Origin: Zoogloea oleivorans
Lineage (GTDB): Bacteria > Pseudomonadota > Gammaproteobacteria > Burkholderiales > Rhodocyclaceae
Assembly: GCA_030157785.1 (NCBI GenBank)
Contig: JAOAUC010000080.1
Location: 40,867-104,866 of the forward strand
Length of the DNA: 64,000 nucleotides
Reading direction: 5' to 3'
Shown one piece after another: positions 1 to 8,257 of this stretch. Position 1 is the first letter of the stretch, and every line of letters starts with the position of its first letter. Under the pieces are notes generated by a model that saw only the letters and a program-made list of their open reading frames with translations, had not been told where the DNA came from and searched no databases. The position numbers and the translations under genes were made by a program.

Positions 1-255
1 GGCGCCCATATCGTCATTGTGGACGACGTCCTCTACACCGGCCGCACCACCCGTGCAGCTCTCAACGAACTGTTCGATTACGGCCGCCCTGCCCGGGTAG
101 ACTTGGCCGTTCTCATCGACCGCGGCGGGCGCGAGCTGCCCATCGGGGCCAGCTTCTGCGCCCTCACCCTGCCCGAAGCCCTGCCCGCCGGGCAGAACCT
201 CCAACTTGAGCGCGACGACTCCGGCGCCCTCACCATGAGGCTGATCCATGCGTAA
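1..255 (+). CDS. pyrR: PyrR bifunctional pyrimidine regulator / uracil phosphoribosyltransferase (C-terminal part)
   Basis: Open from the window edge, so only about the last 84 codons are present. The PRPP-binding loop [16 protein letters not shown] lies at the very start, as in type I phosphoribosyltransferases of the PyrR family, and is followed by the [20 protein letters not shown] stretch typical of PyrR. PyrR links UMP levels to pyr gene expression and has weak uracil phosphoribosyltransferase activity. Its stop overlaps the pyrB start by 8 bp, so the two are translationally coupled. The N-terminus and any operon leader lie outside the window. Confidence 0.93.
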   Translation, partial: GAHIVIVDDVLYTGRTTRAALNELFDYGRPARVDLAVLIDRGGRELPIGASFCALTLPEALPAGQNLQLERDDSGALTMRLIHA

Positions 256-1207
256 TCCCCAACTCAACAAACACGGCGAGCTACAGCACCTGCTCACCAT
301 CGACGGTCTGCCGAAGGGCATCATCACGCAAATCCTCGACATCGCCGCGCCCTTCACCGAAGTGGCCGAGCGCGAGGTCAAGAAGCTGCCCCTCCTGCGT
401 GGCAAGAGCGTCTTCAACCTGTTCTTCGAGAACAGCACGCGCACCCGCACCACCTTCGAGATCGCCGCCAAGCGCCTGTCGGCCGACGTCATCAACCTCA
501 ACGTCGCCACCTCGTCCACCAAGAAGGGCGAAACCCTGCTCGACACCGTGGACAACCTGTGTGCGATGCAGGCCGACATGTTCGTGGTGCGCCACGAATC
601 CAGCGGCGCCCCGCATCTGATCGCCCAGCACCTCGAGAACACCGGCCGCGACCACATCCACGTGGTCAATGCGGGCGATGGTCGCCATGCCCACCCCACC
701 CAGGGGTTGCTGGACATGTACACCATCCGGCATTACAAAAAGGAATTCCACAACCTCACCGTGGCCATCGTCGGCGACGTGTTGCACTCCCGTGTGGCCC
801 GCTCGCAGATCGCCGCGCTGACCACCCTCGGCGTGCCAGAAGTGCGCGTCATCGGCCCCAAGACCCTGCTGCCCACCGACGTGGAAAAAATGGGCGTGCG
901 CTACTTCGCCAGCATGGAAGAAGGCCTCAAGGGCGTCGACGTGGTGATGATGCTGCGCCTGCAGAACGAACGCATGAACGGCGCGCTGCTGCCCAGCCCG
1001 CAGGAATTTTTCAAGGTGTGGGGCCTCACCGCCGAAAAGCTGGCCCTGGCCAAGCCGGACGCCATCGTGATGCACCCGGGCCCGATGAACCGCGGCGTCG
1101 AGATCGACTCCGCCGTGGCCGACGGCAACCAGGCCGTGATCCTGCCCCAGGTCACCTTCGGCATCGCGGTCCGCATGGCCGTGATGAGCATGCTCGGCAG
1201 CCATTGA
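248..1207 (+). CDS. pyrB: Aspartate carbamoyltransferase catalytic subunit
   Basis: 319 residues, normal for the catalytic chain. The carbamoyl-phosphate loop STRTRTTFE is at about residues 63-71, [10 protein letters not shown] at about 148-157 and [11 protein letters not shown] near the C-terminus. The enzyme condenses carbamoyl phosphate and aspartate in the committed step of pyrimidine synthesis. It overlaps pyrR and is followed after 10 bp by a dihydroorotase homologue; no pyrI regulatory chain is visible. The arrangement pyrR-pyrB-pyrC' resembles that of pseudomonads, where the inactive dihydroorotase homologue is a structural partner of this subunit. Confidence 0.97.
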   Translation: MRNPQLNKHGELQHLLTIDGLPKGIITQILDIAAPFTEVAEREVKKLPLLRGKSVFNLFFENSTRTRTTFEIAAKRLSADVINLNVATSSTKKGETLLDTVDNLCAMQADMFVVRHESSGAPHLIAQHLENTGRDHIHVVNAGDGRHAHPTQGLLDMYTIRHYKKEFHNLTVAIVGDVLHSRVARSQIAALTTLGVPEVRVIGPKTLLPTDVEKMGVRYFASMEEGLKGVDVVMMLRLQNERMNGALLPSPQEFFKVWGLTAEKLALAKPDAIVMHPGPMNRGVEIDSAVADGNQAVILPQVTFGIAVRMAVMSMLGSH

Positions 1208-1217
1208 GACTCGAACG

Positions 1218-2513
1218 ATGAATATCCACATCCAGAACGGCCGCCTGATCGACCCGGCCAACCGCATCGACGCCCAGCACGACCTCTTCATCGCCGACGG
1301 CAAGATCGTCGGTGTCGGCGCAGCTCCCGACGGTTTCACCGCCACGCGCACCCTTGACGCCAGCGGCCTCGTCGTCGCCCCCGGCCTCATCGACCTGGCA
1401 GCGCGCCTGCGCGAGCCCGGCTTCGAATACAAGGCCACCCTCGAATCCGAGATGGACGCGGCCATGGCCGGCGGCGTCACCAGCCTGGCCATTCCGCCCG
1501 ACACCGATCCGGTGCTCGACGAACCCGGCCTCGTCGAAATGCTGTGCTACCGGGCCAAGAAGCTCAACCGGGCGCACGTATACCCGATCGGCGCGCTGAC
1601 CATCGGCCTCAAGGGCGAACACCTGTCCGAGATGGCCGAGCTCGTCGAAGCCGGCTGTGTCGCCTTCAGCCAGGCCAACACGCCCATCCTCGACACCCGC
1701 GTGCTCGGCCGCGCCATGCAGTACGCCAGCACCTTCGGCTTTCGCGTGTGGCTGCAGCCCCTCGACCCGTACCTGGCCAAGGGTGGCGTCGCCCACGACG
1801 GTGAAGTCGCCTCACGCCTCGGCCTGCCGGGTATTCCGGCCAGTGCCGAGATTGTCGCCCTGTTCACCTACCTGCGCCTGGCTCGCCAGACCGGCGCCAA
1901 GCTGCACATCACCCGCCTGTCCAGCGGCGAGAGCCTCGACCTGATCGAACAGGCCCGCAAGGACGGTGTCGATGTGACCTGCGACGTGGCCGCCCACCAC
2001 CTGCACCTGTGCGACATGGACATCGGCTACTTCAACCCGCACTGCCACGTGGTGCCGCCCCTGCGCAGCCAGCGTGACCGCGCGGCCCTGTCGAAGGCAC
2101 TGGCCGATGGCCGCATCAACGCCATCTGCTCCGACCACACCCCGGTGGATGACGACGCCAAACAGGCGCCCTTCAGCGAATCCGAACCCGGCACCACCGG
2201 CCTTGAACTGCTCCTGCCCCTGACCCTCAAATGGGCCCAGGAGCACAAACTGCCGCTGCTCGACGCACTAGCCCGCATCACCTCCGAAGCGGCCAAGATC
2301 GCCGGCATCGCCAAGGGCGGCCACCTGTCGGTCGGCGCCCGTGCCGACGTCTGCATCTTCGACCCGGACGCCTATCAATTGATCACCCGCAGCATGCTCA
2401 AAAGCCAGGGCAAGAACACGCCCTTCCTGGGCCTTGAGCTACCGGGCAGTGTGCGTTATACGTTGGTCGAAGGCTCCTTGATGTACGAAGCGGGACAGTA
2501 CGCAAAGACTTGA
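1218..2513 (+). CDS. pyrX: Dihydroorotase-like protein lacking metal ligands (PyrX / PyrC')
   Basis: 431 residues with the amidohydrolase fold of class I dihydroorotases. Where active enzymes have an HxH motif (DxHVHLR), this protein reads PGLIDLAARLREPG (Ala61, Arg63). The FSEDG-type metal aspartate is replaced by FSQAN, the next His by Gln (VWLQPLD) and the AHVS-type His by Arg (ITRLSSGES). Only the later Asp (CSDHTPVD) is kept. It is therefore very likely non-catalytic, like Pseudomonas PyrC', which stabilises aspartate carbamoyltransferase. A true pyrC should exist elsewhere in the genome. It starts 10 bp after pyrB and is followed by a terminator hairpin. Confidence 0.9.
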   Translation: MNIHIQNGRLIDPANRIDAQHDLFIADGKIVGVGAAPDGFTATRTLDASGLVVAPGLIDLAARLREPGFEYKATLESEMDAAMAGGVTSLAIPPDTDPVLDEPGLVEMLCYRAKKLNRAHVYPIGALTIGLKGEHLSEMAELVEAGCVAFSQANTPILDTRVLGRAMQYASTFGFRVWLQPLDPYLAKGGVAHDGEVASRLGLPGIPASAEIVALFTYLRLARQTGAKLHITRLSSGESLDLIEQARKDGVDVTCDVAAHHLHLCDMDIGYFNPHCHVVPPLRSQRDRAALSKALADGRINAICSDHTPVDDDAKQAPFSESEPGTTGLELLLPLTLKWAQEHKLPLLDALARITSEAAKIAGIAKGGHLSVGARADVCIFDPDAYQLITRSMLKSQGKNTPFLGLELPGSVRYTLVEGSLMYEAGQYAKT

Positions 2514-2538
2514 TTCCTTTAATTTTCCGCATCAAAAA

Positions 2539-2566
2539 CGGCGCCTTTCGGCGCCGATTTCATTTC
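2539..2566 (+). terminator. Terminator hairpin after the pyr operon
   Basis: A perfect 7-bp GC-rich stem (CGGCGCC, loop TTTC, GGCGCCG at 2539-2556) followed by ATTTCATTTC lies 26 bp after the pyrX stop. The T tract is interrupted, so termination may be partial. Confidence 0.75.
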
Positions 2567-2603
2567 TGTCGCCCGCCCAATCCATCCGAGAAACAATCTT
2601 TGA

Positions 2604-2630
2604 CGAACTTTCTCCTATCCCTGCCGATAT
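2604..2630 (+). promoter_or_regulatory. Candidate sigma-28 (FliA) promoter of the diguanylate cyclase gene
   Basis: CGAACTTT at 2604-2611, an 11-bp spacer, then GCCGATAT at 2623-2630. The enterobacterial FliA consensus is TAAAGTTT-N11-GCCGATAA, so the -10 matches at 7 of 8 positions, the spacer exactly and the -35 at 5 of 8. The start codon is about 97 bp downstream. Confidence 0.5.
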
Positions 2631-2727
2631 GACATGAACTGGTGCATCGCACAACCGGTTCAGGGAAAACAAACAATCCATCCATCGTCAGGGCCTGGCG
2701 CATACAGGCCCCCTCGGGAGAAGAAGA

Positions 2728-3759
2728 GTGATCAGTGGTTCAGTCGAACAGGCAGCCGAATGTCTTCGCAGGGCCGTCCCCATCATGGTTAAACACGGCA
2801 TCCCGGTAACCCCCCTCAACTACGCCCTGTGGTACACCTATGTGGCCAACGAGGACCCGGACCTCAATCAACGCATCGACGACATCGTCGCAGCCTACGG
2901 CACAATCCCCCTGACCCGTGCCGAAGGCCTGTTCCGGGATCACATTTCCCCCACCGGCGACCATGAGGTCACCCTGGCGCGCATGAAGAACGACCTGGAG
3001 CAGATGGTGCAGGGCATGGGTAAGGACCTCCACGCTACCATCGCCGGCACCCAGTCATTCAATTCCCTGCTGGATGAATGCAGCCGTGACCTGCGCACCC
3101 CCGCCGCCAGCAGCACCAACATCGACGACGTGTTCGGCACCGTCGAAAAGCTGCTGCACGGCTCCACTGCGATGCAGGAGAACACCTCCCGTTTCGAGAA
3201 TCGCCTCGGTTCTGCCAACCAGGAGATCCGTCGCCTGCGCACCGAGCTCGAATCCCTGCGCCAGAACGCGATGCACGATGGACTGACCGGTGTTTACAAC
3301 CGCCGCGCCTTCGACACCGAACTGGCCCAGTTCATCGGTAACGGCAAGCAGGGCCCGACCATCCATCTGGGCATGCTGGATATCGACCACTTCAAGCAGT
3401 TCAATGACAATTTCGGCCATCCGGTGGGCGATCGGGTGCTCCGCCTGGTGGGCAACCAGCTCAATGCAGTCGCCCGGGTCGGCGTATCAGCCTATCGCTA
3501 TGGCGGCGAGGAGTTCGCGCTGATCTTCTGCGGTGGCACCGCCGAGCAGGCCGCAGAACTGACCGAAACCCTGCGCCTGTCGATCGAGCGCCTGGTACTG
3601 AAGGACAGCCGCAATGGAGAGCGTCTGGCCAGCATCACGGCCTCCATCGGCATCGCCAGCCGCCAGCCGGGTGAAACGGCCGCCAATCTGCTCAGTCGCA
3701 CCGACCAGGCTCTGTACCGGGCAAAGAACAGTGGCCGGAATCAGGTCTGTCTGGCCTGA
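2728..3759 (+). CDS. GGDEF diguanylate cyclase
   Basis: 343 residues starting at GTG behind a purine-rich GGGAGAAGAAGA stretch. The N-terminal half (about 1-165) is soluble and probably alpha-helical, with no membrane segment and no sensor domain I can name. The C-terminal GGDEF domain begins near DGLTGVYNRRAF and contains the active-site YGGEEF and the metal-binding LDIDHFKQFND. The RxxD inhibitory site expected five residues before GGEEF is absent (RVGV instead), so simple product inhibition through that site is not expected. It makes c-di-GMP from two GTP. The FliA-like promoter upstream suggests co-regulation with flagellar genes. Confidence 0.92.
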   Translation: MISGSVEQAAECLRRAVPIMVKHGIPVTPLNYALWYTYVANEDPDLNQRIDDIVAAYGTIPLTRAEGLFRDHISPTGDHEVTLARMKNDLEQMVQGMGKDLHATIAGTQSFNSLLDECSRDLRTPAASSTNIDDVFGTVEKLLHGSTAMQENTSRFENRLGSANQEIRRLRTELESLRQNAMHDGLTGVYNRRAFDTELAQFIGNGKQGPTIHLGMLDIDHFKQFNDNFGHPVGDRVLRLVGNQLNAVARVGVSAYRYGGEEFALIFCGGTAEQAAELTETLRLSIERLVLKDSRNGERLASITASIGIASRQPGETAANLLSRTDQALYRAKNSGRNQVCLA

Positions 3760-3763
3760 AGGA

Positions 3764-4798
3764 TCACCCGCCACGCAGGCGCTGAATACGCTCGACGCTC
3801 AGGGGATGGCTGGAGAAATAATCCATCGGTGAGCTCTCCGACGCGCCATCATCCGGGGCTTTCCGTTCACGACCCGCCTCCATGCGCTCCAGAATATCGG
3901 CCAGCCGTGCCGGGGAAATGCCATTGACCCTGAGCATGCGCGCCGCGAAATCGTCCGCCTCCCGTTCAAAGGCGCGGGAATAACGAGCTCGAGACAAGGC
4001 CGCGGGCAAGCCGGCAAGAACGGTACTCACGTCTCCGACATACCAGGCCGTTACCAGGCCCACGATCGACCCCTCCATCATCAGGCGCAGGCCGTGCTTG
4101 GCCTGCAAATGGCCGAACTCGTGGGCCAGCACACCAAGTATCTCCTCCTCGTCGCCGGCCAGCGCAATCAATTCATCAGTGACCAGGATGATCCCGGAAG
4201 GCAGGGCAAAGGCGTTGGCGCCGAGGGCCCCCGCCGAGCGGAACTCAAGCCGGATGGCAACCGGCCTCGCATCCGGCGACTGCAGCGCAGAAAAACGACG
4301 GGCCAGCGCCTCTTGCCGTGGTGCCGGCAGCCGGCTTGGCTTCAGAACGGCCTCATCGAACGCTTTCAGGGTGTCATTGCTCAGCCTCTCAACCAGCGCC
4401 CGGGGCGTCTGCTCCGCCGCCTGACGCGCCATCCACGGCACAAGCCATTCATGCCCTGCCAGGATCAGCAACACCAAGGCGAGCAGGGACAGCAATATCG
4501 CCTGCATCGAGAACTGCCAACGCACCACGCAAGACTCCCCGTGGCCACTCGCCTCCAGCAACAGCCCGAGCCCGGCCAGATCGCTCACCTCGCAGTGGGC
4601 ACCGTCGGCAAAGGTGATCACCCGTGGTGCGCTGCCCAGGCGCTCGGAGACCCGCAAGGTTTCAAGCGCGCCCTCCCTTTCCACCCCTTCCCCGTGCACA
4701 CGGAAGCGCCCGGCTGCCGCGCTCAGACGTACGGCACGACAACGGGAGGAACTACCGTCGTAGTAGGCCGCGGGAACTTCACGGAGGATCTCAGACAT
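3764..4798 (-). CDS. Membrane-anchored M48 family metallopeptidase
   Basis: 344 residues. A soluble N-terminal domain (about 1-95) precedes one hydrophobic segment (about 98-118, SMQAILLSLLALVLLIL). The peptidase domain then carries the zinc motif HEFGH at 226-230, with a third ligand likely in FEREADDFA near residue 280. M48 enzymes are HtpX/Ste24/BepA-like zinc proteases acting on membrane or periplasmic proteins. The gene starts 3 bp after the stop of the DUF898 gene on the same strand, and the pair is probably one transcript. It converges with the GGDEF gene, the stops being 4 bp apart. The substrate is unknown. Confidence 0.88.
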   Translation of the reverse strand: MSEILREVPAAYYDGSSSRCRAVRLSAAAGRFRVHGEGVEREGALETLRVSERLGSAPRVITFADGAHCEVSDLAGLGLLLEASGHGESCVVRWQFSMQAILLSLLALVLLILAGHEWLVPWMARQAAEQTPRALVERLSNDTLKAFDEAVLKPSRLPAPRQEALARRFSALQSPDARPVAIRLEFRSAGALGANAFALPSGIILVTDELIALAGDEEEILGVLAHEFGHLQAKHGLRLMMEGSIVGLVTAWYVGDVSTVLAGLPAALSRARYSRAFEREADDFAARMLRVNGISPARLADILERMEAGRERKAPDDGASESSPMDYFSSHPLSVERIQRLRGG

Positions 4799-4801
4799 TG
4801 C

Positions 4802-5845
4802 TTAAAGCCCGATATCGAAGTCGAACATTTCCGCCGACTCCTCACCGACAGCACTCAGGTCGCCACCACTGTCGGCAAGGAAACTGTCGAGATCCCCCGC
4901 GGGAATCATCGATATGCACGCAAGGCGGTATTTCATCAGACGGACCTCGGCAAAGGGCCGGTACAGCCCGAGAGTGAAAATGACCCCGACCAGATTGGTG
5001 ATGGCGATGAAGGCCGGACGACGACCCGACACGCGGCATTCGAAGCGATGCGGCCCCAGCCTGAGGTCGTTCCAGACCACATTTTGCACATGTGCGGCAA
5101 CAAAGGGCCCAACCCCCAGCAACGCGACGAGAAAGCCAAACAACAGCAGCAGGCCAGCACCGGCCATCGCCTCCCGGCTGACGCGGCTCTGCAGGGAAAT
5201 GCCATTGAGCGCTTCCTGCCCCAGCAGCAGGCCTCCGACAAGCAGCATGGCGACAAGTGCCAGCGCAGCGCCCAGGTAGATCCGGTAAAAGGCGCCCACC
5301 GGGGCATCGCATTCGAAATCACTGCGGCCAAAGGCACTGCCCCCGTACTGATAAACCTTGAACTGTCGCATCCACAGCGGAAACAGCAGCCCCAGCGAGA
5401 CCGCAGCGGCCAGCGGCAGCGCCAGGAAGACCACGTAGGCCTCGCCGAGGGAGCCACGAAATGCAAAACGCAGCCCCCGATGACTGCTGTTGTGGAGCCG
5501 GAAACGCAGGGAGCGGTGCATGAGCCAGGGAAAAATCGCCATCAGCAGCAGCAGGCTCACCACACCCAGCATCGGCGAAATGCCACCGGAAAACTGGTAG
5601 ACCATCAACAACAGGAAGGCAATCGTGCGCCCCTTGAGAATGGAGAACGGCTCGCCGTGGTAATCAAAACCTGCGCCTGCGAGCGACGTATGACGGTAGA
5701 AAAAATGCATGCGCCGCACTTTGGCCCAGGCTGAATAGATACCGAAAGTGACAATGGTGAGCAGGAGATTGACGATCCAGATTCCAAAATAATCCTTGCC
5801 GCTTCCTGTAAAGGAAACGGGGATTGCAATGCGGCGGTCTTCCAT
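4802..5845 (-). CDS. DUF898 (YjgN-type) multi-pass inner-membrane protein
   Basis: I take the ATG at 5845 as the start (347 residues). The longer open frame begins at 5914, inside the neighbouring terminator region, and lacks family similarity there. The sequence holds several hydrophobic segments (for example IWIVNLLLTIVTFGIYSAW and AFLLLMVYQFSGGISPML) and repeated short motifs such as FGIYSAWAKVRRMHFFYRHT, as in YjgN proteins. A possible -10 (TACAAT on the minus strand, 5878-5883) supports the shorter start. The family's function is unknown; pairing with an M48 peptidase suggests a shared membrane role. Confidence 0.8.
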   Translation of the reverse strand: MEDRRIAIPVSFTGSGKDYFGIWIVNLLLTIVTFGIYSAWAKVRRMHFFYRHTSLAGAGFDYHGEPFSILKGRTIAFLLLMVYQFSGGISPMLGVVSLLLLMAIFPWLMHRSLRFRLHNSSHRGLRFAFRGSLGEAYVVFLALPLAAAVSLGLLFPLWMRQFKVYQYGGSAFGRSDFECDAPVGAFYRIYLGAALALVAMLLVGGLLLGQEALNGISLQSRVSREAMAGAGLLLLFGFLVALLGVGPFVAAHVQNVVWNDLRLGPHRFECRVSGRRPAFIAITNLVGVIFTLGLYRPFAEVRLMKYRLACISMIPAGDLDSFLADSGGDLSAVGEESAEMFDFDIGL

Positions 5846-5914
5846 GGTCTTGATTACCAGATGCAGATTGATGGCATATTGTATTTGGGTAATCCGGTTC
5901 CGGCTCAACCACAA

Positions 5915-5946
5915 GAAAAAAGCCCGAAGTTTTCACTCCGGGCTTT
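5915..5946 (-). terminator. Intrinsic terminator of the TRAP transporter operon
   Basis: On the minus strand an 8-bp stem (AAAGCCCG and CGGGCTTT, 5919-5926 and 5939-5946) is followed by a run of T ending near 5915. It lies 25 bp after the dctM stop. Confidence 0.85.
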
Positions 5947-5970
5947 CCAGTCAGGCAGTCGGCCTATGTA

Positions 5971-7443
5971 TTACTTTTTATCGCCCTGCAGGGCTTTTTC
6001 AAGGGCCTTGGCCGTATCGTCGTTCGCCGGAGCGTCAAACTGGAGCGGCGTGTCGTCCGGCGCTTCACCGTCGGGGACAACAATCTCGACCTTGTCGGTA
6101 TCGACATCGATCTGCTTGTCGAGGCCCATCGTCACCAGTTGCGGGAAGAAGATAAGGATCCCGACCATGATGATCTGGATGATCACGAAGGGCACAGCCC
6201 CCCAGTAAATCTGGGTCGTCTTTATGGACGGCGGGGCCACCGAGCGCAAGTAGAACAGGGCGAAACCAAAAGGCGGGTGCATGAAGGAAGTCTGCATGTT
6301 CACCCCCAGCAGCACACCGAACCAGATCAGGTCGATACCCAGCTTCTCGGCCACGGGAGCCAGCAACGGCACCACGATGAAGGCCAGCTCGAAGAAGTCG
6401 AGGAAGAAGGCCAGCAGGAAGATCAGGATGTTCACCACAATCAGGAAGCCAAGCTGGCCGCCTGGCAGGCCTGCCAGCAGATGCTCGACCCACAGGTGAC
6501 CTTCCACGCCATAAAAAGTCAGCGAGAACACCCGCGCACCCACCAGGATGAAGACTACAAAGGTAGTCAGCTTGGCGGTGGTTTCCATCGCTTGCTTCAG
6601 CAGGGAAACACTCAGGCGCTTGCGCAGAACAGCCATGGCCAAGGCGCCCGCGGCTCCCATCGCTCCGCCTTCAGTTGGCGTGGCGATACCCAGGAAGATG
6701 GTGCCGAGGACCAGGAAGATCAGCAGCAGCGGTGGCACCAGGCTTGTCAGCACACGCAGGAAGAGCTTGGCGCCGCGCAGGGTCCGCGCTTCGGGCGGCA
6801 GAGCCGGCGCCATGGCGGGCTTGAAGACTGCCACCAGGCCCACATAGCCGACATACAGAGCCGTCAGCACCAGGCCGGGGATCAGCGCGCCCTGGTACAT
6901 GTCACCCACCGAACGACCAAGCTGGTCGGCCATGATGATGAGCACGAGGGACGGCGGAATGATCTGCGCAAGGGTGCCGGAAGCCGCGATCACGCCGGTG
7001 GCAAGGCGCTGATCGTAGCCGTAGCGCATCATGATCGGCAGCGAAATGAGGCCCATGGAGATCACCGACGCGGCGACCACACCCGTCGTTGCCGCGAGGA
7101 TCGCCCCAACGAAAATCACCGCAAAGGCCAGACCGCCCCGTACCGGGCCGAAGAGCTGGCCAATGGTATCGAGGAGATCCTCGGCCATGCCTGATCGTTC
7201 GAGAATCAGGCCCATGAAGGTAAAGAAGGGAATGGCCAGCAGGGTGTCGTTGGACATCACTCCGAAAATCCGGTCAGGCAGCGCCTGGAACAGGGCCGGG
7301 GTAAGAAGGCCCAACTCGATCCCGATAAGGCCGAAGACAACGCCGTTGGCTGCCAGGGCAAAGGCCACCGGATAGCCGAAGAGCAGGAAAATGACCAGCG
7401 ACCCGAACATCAGGGGCGCCATGTTGGCAGCAATGAACTCCAT
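5971..7443 (-). CDS. dctM: TRAP transporter large permease subunit (DctM family)
   Basis: 490 residues, very hydrophobic, with about 12 membrane segments. Family hallmarks include FGYPVAFAL near the N-terminus, LLAIPFFTFMGLILERSGMAEDL, and a gate-like region GVIAASGTLAQIIPPSLVLI. This subunit forms the sodium-coupled transport channel for organic acids delivered by a periplasmic binding protein. After the last membrane segment (near residue 430) an acidic tail of about 60 residues extends beyond usual DctM lengths. The start follows the dctQ stop directly. No dctP binding-protein gene lies within the window, so the substrate cannot be inferred. Confidence 0.93.
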   Translation of the reverse strand: MEFIAANMAPLMFGSLVIFLLFGYPVAFALAANGVVFGLIGIELGLLTPALFQALPDRIFGVMSNDTLLAIPFFTFMGLILERSGMAEDLLDTIGQLFGPVRGGLAFAVIFVGAILAATTGVVAASVISMGLISLPIMMRYGYDQRLATGVIAASGTLAQIIPPSLVLIIMADQLGRSVGDMYQGALIPGLVLTALYVGYVGLVAVFKPAMAPALPPEARTLRGAKLFLRVLTSLVPPLLLIFLVLGTIFLGIATPTEGGAMGAAGALAMAVLRKRLSVSLLKQAMETTAKLTTFVVFILVGARVFSLTFYGVEGHLWVEHLLAGLPGGQLGFLIVVNILIFLLAFFLDFFELAFIVVPLLAPVAEKLGIDLIWFGVLLGVNMQTSFMHPPFGFALFYLRSVAPPSIKTTQIYWGAVPFVIIQIIMVGILIFFPQLVTMGLDKQIDVDTDKVEIVVPDGEAPDDTPLQFDAPANDDTAKALEKALQGDKK

Positions 7444-8034
7444 TTAGACAGTCTCCCCGCGCTGTTGCTTGATGGCCCTGGCCAGTTCTTCCTCGGGAGT
7501 CGGAACGTGCTGCTTGGCGTTGGGATCGCCGATCAGGCCCTGCAGGAAGGCAATACGCTTGATCAGTTCGGAGAAGCCCTGGAGGATCAGCAGGGAAAAA
7601 CCCACCGGAACGAGCCCGCGCACCGGCCAGATGATCAGGCCACCGGCGTTGGACGAGTACTCGTTGTTAAGGAAGGAGTTAACAAAGATCGGCCACGACA
7701 GGTAGAGCACCGCCGACGCCATCGGGGCAAGAAAGAAGAGCGTGCCGATGATGTCGATCCAGGCGTGGACCCGGGGTGAAAAGTGACTCGACACCACATC
7801 GATGCGTACGTGTTCGTTGCGCAGAAGCGTGTAGCCGGCGCACAGGAGAAAGATCGCCGAGAAGAGGTACCACTGGATCTCCAGCAAGCCGTTGGAACTG
7901 TAATTGACGGCGTAACGCACAAAGGCATTGACTGCGCTGATCAGGGTGACGATCAGGACCAGCCAGATCGTTGCCTTGCCGACGCGTACGGTGAGCGCAT
8001 CGATAGCGCGCGATATCTTGAGCAGGGCTTGCAC
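7444..8034 (-). CDS. dctQ: TRAP transporter small permease subunit (DctQ family)
   Basis: Four membrane segments characteristic of DctQ: LVLIVTLISAVNAFVRY, WYLFSAIFLLCAGYTLL followed by the signature NEHVRIDV, then GTLFFLAPMASAVLYLSW and LVPVGFSLLILQGF. I choose the GTG at 8034 (196 residues) because an exceptionally good Shine-Dalgarno AAGGAGGT ends 7 bp before it; the frame also runs upstream to 8076 without such a site. DctQ partners DctM in the TRAP complex. A sigma-70-like promoter lies about 70 bp upstream. Confidence 0.9.
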   Translation of the reverse strand: MQALLKISRAIDALTVRVGKATIWLVLIVTLISAVNAFVRYAVNYSSNGLLEIQWYLFSAIFLLCAGYTLLRNEHVRIDVVSSHFSPRVHAWIDIIGTLFFLAPMASAVLYLSWPIFVNSFLNNEYSSNAGGLIIWPVRGLVPVGFSLLILQGFSELIKRIAFLQGLIGDPNAKQHVPTPEEELARAIKQQRGETV

Positions 8035-8104
8035 GTCCCGCACCTCCTTTGGTTTTAAGAATCTCTCGACTGCCAAGTGACACAGCCGTGCTTTATGGGC
8101 CGGG

Positions 8105-8132
8105 ATTATCGGCGAGATTGGGCAGGCAACAA
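8105..8132 (-). promoter_or_regulatory. Candidate sigma-70 promoter of dctQM
   Basis: On the minus strand TTGTTG (8132-8127), a 16-bp spacer and GATAAT (8110-8105). This would give a transcript start about 60 bp before the dctQ GTG. I see no clear sigma-54 -24/-12 element, although many dicarboxylate TRAP operons use one. Confidence 0.45.
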
Positions 8133-8257
8133 TCAGGGATTACGCCTACCGTAACGTCACATGCCTGCAAACCCGCCTGCAGCCTGGTTTTCGACCGCTC
8201 GCCAGCGCCCGCTCGTGCGATACTTTGTGCCCTTCAATCCCACACCGCACCGCAGCA

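Noticed and set aside
281..1504. 407-codon open frame opposite pyrB
   Set aside because: It is antisense to pyrB and pyrX, His/Val/Gly rich from GC-skewed codon shadows, and resembles no family.
4094..5734. 546-codon frame across the M48 and DUF898 genes on the plus strand
   Set aside because: It is the reverse complement of two genes with clear motifs; Gln/His/Arg-rich composition marks it as a shadow.
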